This document shows positions 54,446-61,844 of a stretch of 64,000 nucleotides of DNA, in pieces; position 1 is the stretch's first letter, and each line of letters starts with the position of its first letter. Under the pieces are notes generated by a model that was not told where the DNA came from, made no database searches, and worked only from the letters and a program-made list of their open reading frames with translations. The DNA is taken from contig NZ_PYYB01000001.1 in NCBI RefSeq assembly GCF_003044185.1, forward strand, positions 1,426,001-1,490,000, given 5' to 3'. Made by a program: the position numbers and the translations under genes. Source of the DNA: Paraconexibacter algicola. Lineage in GTDB: Bacteria > Actinomycetota > Thermoleophilia > Solirubrobacterales > Solirubrobacteraceae.

Positions 54446-57400
54446 CTAGTTGAGCCCGCCCGCCGCGATGACGTTCCCGCCGCCCGCGGCGATGACGCCG
54501 AGGCCGTTGTCGGAGATCAGGTTGAGCCCGCCCGCGGCGACGACGTTCGCGCCGCCGGGAGCGATGACCTTGGCGCCGTCCGGCAGCGTGATCAGGTTGC
54601 CGCCGCCCGGGGCGATGACCCCGAGGCCGTTGTCGGAGATCAGGTTCAGGCCACCCGCCGCGATCACGTTCGCGCCACCGGCCGCGACGACGTTCGCGCC
54701 GCCCGGGGCGATGACGTTGCCGCCCCCGGAGGCGACGACGCCGTTCGGGCCGATCCGCCACAGGCCGCTGGTCACCCTGGTCACCTGCGCGGCCTGCGGG
54801 TCGCCGCTGACGGTGCCCCGGCCGAGCGACATGATCGACACGCCGAACTGCTTCGTCGCGCCGACGACCTGCTCGGTGGCCCCGCCGGTGAGCTGGGCCA
54901 CCTGTCCGCCGAGCGCCTTCAGGCACGACGTGATCGCGGCGAAGAACTCCGGGAGGCCCGCCGCGCTCGCGCGCGGCGCGCTCGACAGCGTGAACCGCCG
55001 CGAGGATCGCGACCAGGTGTACGTGCGGCCCGTGACGGTCGTGAAGCCGCCCTTCTCGCCGCGGTCCCGCACCCGGAAGCTCGTGTAGCCGTAGATCCGC
55101 TCGCCGGAGCGGTCCGCCCACTCGCTGAGCACGTGGATGGTGCCGGCCTTCTTCGGCGTGACGGTCGCCGCGGTGACGCCGGCGGAGCTGGTCTGCCGGG
55201 TGACGTCGCTCCCGCCGACCTCGTGGAGGTCGATCCGGACGCGGGCGCCCTGGACGCGACGGCCCGCACGGTCGCGGAGGGTGACGCCGAACGTGTTCGG
55301 CTGCCCTGCGGTGAGCGAGAAGTCGTCGGCCACCGGGCCCGGGTCGGTCGAGCTCAGGACGCCGGAGGTGCGCCACGTGACGATGTCGAGCTTCGACTGG
55401 TCGGTCGGCACGTTGACCGTGACGTCGCCGTCCTTCGCGATCGACTTCACGATCGGATCCGCGGCGCTCTTCGTCGGCACGAGGACGAGGTCCGAGCCGC
55501 TGCCGCACCCGGCGGCCTTCAGCTGGGCGAGCGCGAGGTCGAGGTCGTCCTGCTTCAGCGACGCGCGCAGCGCCGAGCAGTGCGACCGGTCACCCTTCTC
55601 GCCCGCCCAGTACTGCAGGCGGACCGCGAGCTGCGCCGTCGTGCTGGTGGCGTGCGTGCTCTTCGCGGCGGGGGTCTGGGCGATGACCTCGCCGACCTTC
55701 CACCTCCCGCCGCCCGGACGCTTGGGGAGGTCCTCCGCGTCGCGGATGACCCGGTCGGCCGTGACGTCGGCGTAGACGACGCCGCGCAGGACCTTGTCGC
55801 GGGCGTCGTCGAGGCTCCGCCCGACGACGGCGGGCATCGCCCGCGAGGCCGCCGTGTCCTGCGTGCCGCCGACCACGAAGCCGAACGGGGCCGGCGGGGT
55901 CACGACCACCGGCGGGGTCGCGCCACCGCCACCGCCGCCGCTGCCACCGCCACCGGGCGGCGGGGTGGAGCCGCCGGGCGGGGTCGGTCCGCCGTCCCCG
56001 CCGCCCGCCGGCGCCGGGGCCACGGTGATCTGCCGCGAGGCCGTCGCGGTCTCGCCGCCGTTGTCGGACACCCGCACCTCGACGGTGTAGGTGCCCGCCT
56101 GCGTGAACGTCGCCTGCGCGGTCGTCCCGACCACGTCGTCGAAGTCCCCGTCGTCGTCGAGGTCCCAGCGCGTGTCGGCGATCGTGCCGTCCGGGTCGGA
56201 GGAGGTCGACGTGAAGGTCGTGACCTGCCCGGCCACCGGGGCCGCGGGCGTGTAGTCGAACGACGCGGTCGGCGCCTGGTTCACGGTGCCCCGCAGGACG
56301 CTCGCGCGGATCGGGGAGCCGGCCGGTCCCTGCGCCCACCACGTGACCACCGGCGGGCCGTCGCCCCCGGCCGAGACGAAGGGGTAGTAGGCGTGGTCGT
56401 CGGGGTCGCTGATGCGCTGCGCCGAGGTCCAGGCACCGTCGCGCGGATGGCGCGCGACGTACACGTCGCGGTAGCCCGAGTCCTGCTGCGGCTGGGTCCA
56501 GATCACCGTGGCGGTGCCGTCCGCCTCGAGCGCGGCGCCCGGGACGAACTGGACGCTGCCGGCGGAGGTCGTGTTGACGGGATCCAGGATGTGCTCGGTC
56601 CACACGCCGTTGCGCCGCGTGAACGCCGTGGGGAGCACGTCGGGGAACGAGCCGATGGCGCCCGGGACGTCGGCGTAGACGGCCAGGACCGCGTCACCCG
56701 CGGCGTTGGTCACGAGGGGCCGGATGTCGTCCTCGTAGGCGGTGTCGCTCGTGTTCCACAGTCCGCGCCGGTCGCTCACGAGCTGCGGGGCCGAGAGGCT
56801 GTCGTCCGCGCCGATCGTCCGCGCCTGGATCGACCAGTCGCGGCTGCCGCTGACGAACTGCGACCAGCTGTAGGTGGCCAGGACGCCGTCGCCGTCACGC
56901 GCGAGGGCGAAGCTGATCGCCGCCGCGTTGAGGACGTCGCAGCTGCCGTGGTTGAGCTGGCCCGAGGGGTCCCAGGAGCCGCCCGGGTTCTGCGTCGCGT
57001 AGCGGACGGTGTTGCACCCTCCGTCGTGCCGACTCCAGGCCGCCACCGCGGTCCCATCGGTGCGGGTCGTGACGACGACGTTCTCGTTGCGGACGTAGCT
57101 CCCACCCGAGGGGCTCAGGCCGACGACGGACCCGGCCGCATACGTGCCGTTCTCGTCCTGCAGCGTCACGGCCTGGACCGCGCTGCTCGCGTCGGCGTTG
57201 GCGTGACGGTCCCAGGCGATGGTCACGTCGCCTTCGTCGTTGATCGCGACCGCCGGCCGGGTGGGCCACTCGCCGTACGGCGCTGCGACGGCGGCGGCCG
57301 TCGCGGCCGGCGTCCACGTCGTGGTGCCGCGGCGCTTCACCGCGTAGCGGACGCGACACGCGTACGGCTCGCCGTTCGTGGACGGGTCCAGGCACGAGAC

Positions 57401-57757
57401 CCAGGCGACCACGACGTCGCCGGCGGGGTTCGACGCGATCGGGAACCGCGCGTCGACCGAGCCGTTGGACAGCTTCTCGTCCTCCTCGCCGGTGAGGCGG
57501 CGTTCCGGCCCGAAGGTCCCGCCGGCCGAGCGGGTGCGGGCGAAGAGGTCGCAGCGGCCGCCGACGCACTCCAGCCAGGCCACGGTCGTGGCGCCGGTGC
57601 CGTCCGAGGCCGACACGTTCTTGGTGTGCGAGGCGCTCCCGTCGGGCGAGGACAGGGTCTCCACCTGCCACGTCGGCCCGGCGGCGGACGCCGGCGAGCA
57701 GCAGAGGACGGCGAGGAGCGTCGTCGCGAGGGCGACGACCCGCTGGACCGGGCGCAT
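54446..57757 (-). CDS. Large secreted protein: BNR-like propeller, PKD, PASTA-like and octapeptide repeats
   Basis: The 1,103-residue protein has a Sec signal (cleavage near A-S-A-A at residue ~26). Residues ~30-490 contain recurring W/V-A-W-x-S and 'G-D-V-V-V-A-W' strands that suggest a BNR/sialidase-like propeller. A PKD domain (D-P-D-G-T-I-A-D-T-R-W-D-L-D-D-D-G-D-F) follows near 505-590, then a Gly/Pro linker, a PASTA-like segment (M-P-A-V-V-G-R-S-L-D-D-A), Ig-like or Cys-bearing regions, and the octapeptide tail. The role is unknown; adhesion or carbohydrate binding is inference. A GGAGG Shine-Dalgarno sequence precedes the ATG. Confidence 0.8.
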   Translation of the reverse strand: MRPVQRVVALATTLLAVLCCSPASAAGPTWQVETLSSPDGSASHTKNVSASDGTGATTVAWLECVGGRCDLFARTRSAGGTFGPERRLTGEEDEKLSNGSVDARFPIASNPAGDVVVAWVSCLDPSTNGEPYACRVRYAVKRRGTTTWTPAATAAAVAAPYGEWPTRPAVAINDEGDVTIAWDRHANADASSAVQAVTLQDENGTYAAGSVVGLSPSGGSYVRNENVVVTTRTDGTAVAAWSRHDGGCNTVRYATQNPGGSWDPSGQLNHGSCDVLNAAAISFALARDGDGVLATYSWSQFVSGSRDWSIQARTIGADDSLSAPQLVSDRRGLWNTSDTAYEDDIRPLVTNAAGDAVLAVYADVPGAIGSFPDVLPTAFTRRNGVWTEHILDPVNTTSAGSVQFVPGAALEADGTATVIWTQPQQDSGYRDVYVARHPRDGAWTSAQRISDPDDHAYYPFVSAGGDGPPVVTWWAQGPAGSPIRASVLRGTVNQAPTASFDYTPAAPVAGQVTTFTSTSSDPDGTIADTRWDLDDDGDFDDVVGTTAQATFTQAGTYTVEVRVSDNGGETATASRQITVAPAPAGGGDGGPTPPGGSTPPPGGGGSGGGGGGATPPVVVTPPAPFGFVVGGTQDTAASRAMPAVVGRSLDDARDKVLRGVVYADVTADRVIRDAEDLPKRPGGGRWKVGEVIAQTPAAKSTHATSTTAQLAVRLQYWAGEKGDRSHCSALRASLKQDDLDLALAQLKAAGCGSGSDLVLVPTKSAADPIVKSIAKDGDVTVNVPTDQSKLDIVTWRTSGVLSSTDPGPVADDFSLTAGQPNTFGVTLRDRAGRRVQGARVRIDLHEVGGSDVTRQTSSAGVTAATVTPKKAGTIHVLSEWADRSGERIYGYTSFRVRDRGEKGGFTTVTGRTYTWSRSSRRFTLSSAPRASAAGLPEFFAAITSCLKALGGQVAQLTGGATEQVVGATKQFGVSIMSLGRGTVSGDPQAAQVTRVTSGLWRIGPNGVVASGGGNVIAPGGANVVAAGGANVIAAGGLNLISDNGLGVIAPGGGNLITLPDGAKVIAPGGANVVAAGGLNLISDNGLGVIAAGGGNVIAAGGLN
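54449..54739 (-). repeat. Tandem octapeptide-encoding repeats at the 3' end of a secreted-protein gene
   Basis: Read on the minus strand, 12 units of 24 nt (one is 27) encode the pattern V-I-A-A-G-G-(A/G/L)-N. They begin with V-V-A-S-G-G-G-N and end exactly at the stop codon with V-I-A-A-G-G-L-N. A larger unit containing L-I-S-D-N-G-L-G occurs twice. Confidence 0.85.
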
Positions 57758-57802
57758 GAGGGACCTCCGGAAGAGTCTGGACCTGTAGAGACCCTGCCGT
57801 GC

Positions 57803-57823
57803 GCTGCCGGGCCGCGCGGCAGC
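57803..57823 (-). terminator. Hairpin after the ASCH gene
   Basis: GCTGCCG (57803-57809) and CGGCAGC (57817-57823) form a 7-bp perfect stem with a 7-nt loop. It lies between the end of the ASCH gene and the start of the large secreted-protein gene, all on the minus strand. A weak terminator or processing site is likely. Confidence 0.45.
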
Positions 57824-57857
57824 CTACCGCGCCGCGCGCCGATATGCGACCGATGCT

Positions 57858-58256
57858 CTAGTTCTGCGCCCCACCGATGCCGTGCAGGCGATCGGTGAAG
57901 GTCGGCGGGTTCTCGATGATCTGCGAGAACCGCACGACGGTGACGATGTCGTCCATCGTCACGGACTTGCCGTAGATCTGCTCGAGGAAGTGGATCATCT
58001 CCTCGTGGCGGCGGAACTCGGGGTTGTCGTGCTCGATGTCCCGCGGCGTCAGGTCCTTCACGCGCTTGACCTCGACCTGGTCGATGACCGCGTCGAAGAT
58101 CTTCTCGCGCGGCGAGTGCTGGTACCCGATGGTGACCATCACCGCCTGGTTCTTCTTGTACTTGTGCGACTTGTCACCGAGCCGGATCGTGGCCGTCTTG
58201 CGGCCGCGCTTGAGCTGGTCGGCGAAGATCGTCGAGTAGAAGTTCAGGACCTGCAT
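57858..58256 (-). CDS. ASCH-domain-like protein
   Basis: The 132-residue protein starts M-Q-V-L-N-F-Y-S and has the PUA/ASCH-type G-R-K-T-A-T-I-R-L-G-D-K segment near residues 18-29, then D-A-V-I-D-Q-V-E-V-K and a charged C-terminal half. ASCH domains bind RNA or act as small amidohydrolases on nucleosides. A TAGGGT box 8 nt before the ATG suggests a leaderless mRNA of its own, although the Nudix gene ends just 12 nt upstream. Confidence 0.8.
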   Translation of the reverse strand: MQVLNFYSTIFADQLKRGRKTATIRLGDKSHKYKKNQAVMVTIGYQHSPREKIFDAVIDQVEVKRVKDLTPRDIEHDNPEFRRHEEMIHFLEQIYGKSVTMDDIVTVVRFSQIIENPPTFTDRLHGIGGAQN

Positions 58257-58267
58257 GGACCGCAACC

Positions 58268-58699
58268 CTACCCGGTGCCGATCACGAGGGACACCGCCTT
58301 CTCGGCCATGCTCCGCTCGCCGTCGTAGGTGAGCGTCCGCGCGGCCTCCTGCAGCGGCACCCAGCGGGCGTCCTCGACCTCGTGGTCGTGGTCGGCCGGG
58401 TCCCCGTCCACGTAGTCGAGCAGGAAGAAGGCGACGACCTTCGCGATCCGCCGGCCGTCGCGCTGGTACCAGTAGCGGACCTCGCCGAGCTTCTCGCGGA
58501 CCTCGCAGGTGACGCCCGCCTCCTCGCGGACCTCGCGCAGCGCGGCCTGCTCGGGCGTCTCGCCCGGATCCGGGTGCCCCTTCGGCAGCGCGAGCACCTT
58601 CGAGCCGTCCGCGGCGCGCCGCGTCGGCACGATCACGATGCACTGGCCGTCACGGACGACGACGCCGCCGCAGGAGAACTCGGGGTCGGGGCGCGCCAT
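58268..58699 (-). CDS. Nudix hydrolase
   Basis: The 143-residue protein has the Nudix box G-x5-E-x7-R-E-V-x-E-E-A-G (positions ~41-62) and a P-K-G-H-P-D-P-G-E loop, of the diadenosine polyphosphate hydrolase/MutT type. It removes nucleoside-diphosphate-linked groups and may clean oxidised nucleotides. The start shares one base with the Crp-family stop (TGATG). Confidence 0.9.
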   Translation of the reverse strand: MARPDPEFSCGGVVVRDGQCIVIVPTRRAADGSKVLALPKGHPDPGETPEQAALREVREEAGVTCEVREKLGEVRYWYQRDGRRIAKVVAFFLLDYVDGDPADHDHEVEDARWVPLQEAARTLTYDGERSMAEKAVSLVIGTG

Positions 58700-59382
58700 C
58701 AGTAGATGTAGCCCCGCAGCGCGCCCGGCTGGTGGATCGTGACGCGGCCGCGGCCCTGCGTGAGCACGCCCGCCCGCTCGAGCACCGCCATGAAGCGGCT
58801 GGCCGACTCGCGGCTGGAGCCGGCGAGCTGCGCGATGTCCGCCTGGGTGATCGTGACGAGCACGTCCTCCTCGCCCGCGCCCTCGTTGCGGGCCTGCTCG
58901 CAGAGCTGGACGAGCACCTCGGCGACGCGGCTCTGCACCGTCTGGAAGGACTGGCGCGCGAGGCGCTCGTTGGCCTCCCGCAGCCGCCGCCCGAGCCCGA
59001 CGACGAGGTTGACCGCGATGTCCGGGTGGTCGCGCATCAGCCGCCGCATGTCCTGGCCGAGGATCGCCAGCGCCTCGACCTCGTCGAGCGCCTCCACGGT
59101 CGCCGAGCGCTTCTCGTCGTCGAACATCGCCAGCTCGCCGAAGATGTCGCCCGGACCGAAGTGCGCGAGCGCGATGCTGCGCCCGTCGCCGTGCTCGCGC
59201 AGCGCCCGCGCGTGGCCCTGCCGCACGAGGTAGCAGGTGTCCGAGGTGTCGCCCTCGCGGAAGATCACCTGGTGCGGCGCGAAGCGCCGCGGAACGGCCA
59301 CGCGGGCGATGTGCTCGAGGTCGGTGTCGCCCAGCGCCTCGAAGACGGGAACCCGGGAGAGCAAAGCGGTCGTCTCGGCCAC
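58699..59382 (-). CDS. Crp/Fnr-family transcriptional regulator
   Basis: The 227-residue protein has an N-terminal cyclic-nucleotide-binding beta barrel (F-E-A-L-G-D-T-D-L-E-H-I-A, G-D-I-F-G-E-L-A-M-F-D, R-S-A-T-V-E-A) and a C-terminal winged helix with 'Q-A-D-I-A-Q-L-A-G-S-S-R-E-S-A-S-R'. The G-E-L-A and R-S-A positions fit cNMP binding, so it may be a true CRP-like activator. The GTG start lies 6 nt after a TAGGAT box, so the mRNA is probably leaderless. Confidence 0.93.
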   Translation of the reverse strand: MAETTALLSRVPVFEALGDTDLEHIARVAVPRRFAPHQVIFREGDTSDTCYLVRQGHARALREHGDGRSIALAHFGPGDIFGELAMFDDEKRSATVEALDEVEALAILGQDMRRLMRDHPDIAVNLVVGLGRRLREANERLARQSFQTVQSRVAEVLVQLCEQARNEGAGEEDVLVTITQADIAQLAGSSRESASRFMAVLERAGVLTQGRGRVTIHQPGALRGYIY

Positions 59383-59434
59383 GGACCGATCCTACGCGCC
59401 CGGGGCACCACCGCGGCGCCGAACGCGGATGTCG

Positions 59435-59452
59435 TCCCGCCATCGGGCGGGA
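59435..59452 (-). terminator. Hairpin after the sigma factor-DUF4349 operon
   Basis: TCCCGCC (59435-59441), loop ATCG, and GGCGGGA (59446-59452) form a perfect 7-bp stem about 29 nt downstream of the DUF4349 stop on the minus strand and upstream of the Crp-family promoter. Confidence 0.55.
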
Positions 59453-59480
59453 TTCCCGCGTCCGGCCCGCAGGTCGGGTG

Positions 59481-60743
59481 CTACGCCGCGGCGTCCAGGG
59501 CGCGGGCGCGGCGCCGGCGGACGGTGGTGCGCGCGGCCGCCCAGGCGAGCAGCGCGAGCAGGCCCAGCGGCACGAGCGCGGCGGCGGCGATCACCGCGAC
59601 CCCGGCGGCGACCTGCAGCAGCCGCCAGGCGTCCCCGGCCGCGTCCCCCGGCGTCCAGGCGCCGCCCCCGTCCTCGTCGGACGTCGCGCCCGCCCCGGCG
59701 GACGGGTCGCCGCTGACGAGGACCGTGACGGTCGCGCGGTCGGTGCGGGCGCGCAGCCGCTGGACGTCGGCCTGCGCGGCCGCGATCCGGCGGCGGCTGT
59801 CGGCGATCCGCGCCCGCAGGCTCGACACCTGCCGGTTGGTCTGCGCTCGCCCGAGCGCCTTCAGCAGCGCGGCGCGCTCGTCGCGCGCGTCCTGCAGCCG
59901 GTCCGTGGCGGAGACCACCGCGCCGGTGATGTCCTGGCTGTCCTGGTCGAGTCCGGCGACGCTCGCGAGCTTCGAGAGGTCCGCGATCGCGCGGTCCAGC
60001 CGGGAGGTCGGGATCCGCAGGTCGAGCGTCGCCTCGCCGCCGTCCGGGGACGTGCTGATGCGCGAGGAGGCGACGATGCCGCCGAGGCCCTGCGCGGTGC
60101 GGATGACCCCGTCGGCGACACGCTGCACCTCGTCGGGCCGGGCGGTCAGCGACAGGGCCGCCGAGCGCTCGACGCGGCGGGTCCGCTGCCCGGGCGCACC
60201 GGCCGAGGGGACCGCGGGCGCCGGGCTCGCGACGGACGGCGCCGCGCCGGACGGGCCCGGCAGCGACGAGGCGGGCGCGCCGGTCGCCGCCTGCGGGGCG
60301 GACTCGCGCGCGGCGTCCGGCGCCTCGGGCGGCGTCGCCGTGGCGCCCGCGTCGGTCGCCGGACGCGTGTCCTGCGCCACCGGCGCGCCCAAGCCGCTCA
60401 CCTCCACGGTCTCGCTCCCGGTCAGCGCCGCGGTCGTGACCGTGACGCCGACGACCGCGACCGCGGCGACCGCGAGCACGGGCCGCAGACGCAGACCCGA
60501 CGGGCGCACGCGGGCGAGCAGGCCGGCGCTGCGCGACGGGCGGGGAAACCCGTCCCGGACGCGCTCGTCGAGCGCGACGCGGGCGGGGCCGGTGAAGCGG
60601 GGCGCGGTCGCGCGCGTCTCGCGGACGAGGTCGGTCAGCAGCGGGTCGGCGCCCGCGTCCCCGGCGAGCGCGCGCTCGAGCTCGGCGAGCTCGGCGGCGA
60701 CCACGGGATCGAGGTCCTCGGGGGTGTTCTGGCGGCGGGTCAT
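59481..60743 (-). CDS. DUF4349-domain membrane protein, probable sigma-factor partner
   Basis: The 420-residue protein has a cytoplasmic Glu/Leu-rich ~75-residue N-terminus, one central helix (about 86-108), a long Pro/Ala/Thr-rich stretch and a DUF4349 domain (R-x-A-x-L-S-L-T, 'G-G-x-V-x-S-S', L-x-L-R-I-P) with coiled coil, then a C-terminal membrane helix. It lies one ATGA overlap after the ECF sigma gene. Its cytoplasmic start could act as the anti-sigma part, but it lacks the usual zinc-binding anti-sigma motif. Confidence 0.8.
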   Translation of the reverse strand: MTRRQNTPEDLDPVVAAELAELERALAGDAGADPLLTDLVRETRATAPRFTGPARVALDERVRDGFPRPSRSAGLLARVRPSGLRLRPVLAVAAVAVVGVTVTTAALTGSETVEVSGLGAPVAQDTRPATDAGATATPPEAPDAARESAPQAATGAPASSLPGPSGAAPSVASPAPAVPSAGAPGQRTRRVERSAALSLTARPDEVQRVADGVIRTAQGLGGIVASSRISTSPDGGEATLDLRIPTSRLDRAIADLSKLASVAGLDQDSQDITGAVVSATDRLQDARDERAALLKALGRAQTNRQVSSLRARIADSRRRIAAAQADVQRLRARTDRATVTVLVSGDPSAGAGATSDEDGGGAWTPGDAAGDAWRLLQVAAGVAVIAAAALVPLGLLALLAWAAARTTVRRRRARALDAAA

Positions 60744-61276
60744 GAGCAGGCCTCCCGGAGCTTCGTCACGGCACGGTGGATGCGGGTGCCGGCGTTGGCC
60801 TCGGAGATGCCGAGGACCCCGGCGATCTCGACGTTGGTCAGGCCGGCGTGGAACTTCAGGGCGATGAGCTCGCGGTCGCGCGCCTCGAGCCGCGCGACGG
60901 CGGCCCGGACGGTGGCGCGGCGGTCCGCGGCCTCCGTCTCCTCGTGGGCGGCGTCGAACGCGGCGGCCGCGTCGGGGTCGTCGGGCTCGACGACGAGCGC
61001 GGCGGTCCGCGACCGTCGTCGCAGCTCGTCGAGCGCGGCGTTGCGGGCAATCCCGAACAGCCAGGCGCGCTCGCTGCCACGGTCGGGCCGGTAGCTCGAT
61101 CGCCTGCGGTACGCCCGCTCGTAGACGGCGGCGGTGACGTCCTCCGACGCGCTGCGGTCCCGCAGCAGCGAGACGACGTACGCGTACACGTCGTCGACCG
61201 TCTGCCGGTACAGCGCGTCGAATGCCACCCGTGCCGTGTTCTCCCTCGGTAGAGCCATGGTCAAGGTGTCACTCAT
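60740..61276 (-). CDS. ECF-type RNA polymerase sigma factor
   Basis: The 178-residue protein has region 2 (F-D-A-L-Y-R-Q-T-V-D-D-V-Y-A-Y, then A-S-E-D-V-T-A-A-V-Y) and region 4 (L-T-N-V-E-I-A-G-V-L-G-I-S-E-A-N-A-G-T-R-I-H-R-A). It directs polymerase to a small set of promoters. The start at 61276 gives M-S-D-T-L-T-M; an internal ATG at 61258 is also possible. The operon with DUF4349 fits ECF groups controlled by a co-encoded membrane protein. Confidence 0.92.
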   Translation of the reverse strand: MSDTLTMALPRENTARVAFDALYRQTVDDVYAYVVSLLRDRSASEDVTAAVYERAYRRRSSYRPDRGSERAWLFGIARNAALDELRRRSRTAALVVEPDDPDAAAAFDAAHEETEAADRRATVRAAVARLEARDRELIALKFHAGLTNVEIAGVLGISEANAGTRIHRAVTKLREACS

Positions 61277-61322
61277 GCACGTACTACGACGCGCCCCGCG
61301 AACCATCACGTATCGTCGTGGC

Positions 61323-61844
61323 ATGGTCGCCCGGCGCGCAACCTCGCTGTCCGCGGCGGCCCTCACGGCCGTCGCCGTCGCCGCCGTCCCGGCCGCCGGG
61401 CAGTCCGAGAAGCCGCGGCCGATCAGCGAGTCCCCCCTGCTCTGGGCGACGGTCAACGTGTGCGACACCGCGGACCGCCCCGACACGATCGGCATCCGCG
61501 CCTCGATGCCCGGCAGCGGCATCAGCGCCGAGCGGATGTTCATGCGCTTCCAGGTCCAGTTCTTCTCCCGCACGGACAACCGCTGGCACAACGTCGGCCG
61601 CGGCGGCGACAGCGGCTTCCTGGCCGTCGGCTCCGGCCGCTACCTGCAGCGCCAGTCCGGCCGCAACTTCGTCATCAAGGCCCCGACCGCGGGCGGCTAC
61701 CGGCTGCGCGGCGCGGTGACGTTCGAGTGGCGTCAGGACGGCGAGGTCGTGCGGCGCGCGCGCACCCGCACCACCAGCGGGCACGGCAACACGCGCGGCG
61801 CCGACCCCAAGGGCTACAGCCGCGCCAGCTGCATCATCCGCTGA
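61323..61844 (+). CDS. Secreted protein of unknown function
   Basis: The 173-residue protein has a Sec signal (cleavage after A-A-G near residue 23) and a beta-rich mature part with 'L-L-W-A-T-V-N-V-C-D-T' and a late conserved-looking Y-S-R-A-S-C-I. One Cys pair is likely. The start is supported by TATCGT (61311-61316) followed 6 nt later by ATG, indicating a leaderless mRNA. It is divergent from the sigma factor and ends 11 bp inside the amine oxidase gene. Confidence 0.65.
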   Translation: MVARRATSLSAAALTAVAVAAVPAAGQSEKPRPISESPLLWATVNVCDTADRPDTIGIRASMPGSGISAERMFMRFQVQFFSRTDNRWHNVGRGGDSGFLAVGSGRYLQRQSGRNFVIKAPTAGGYRLRGAVTFEWRQDGEVVRRARTRTTSGHGNTRGADPKGYSRASCIIR

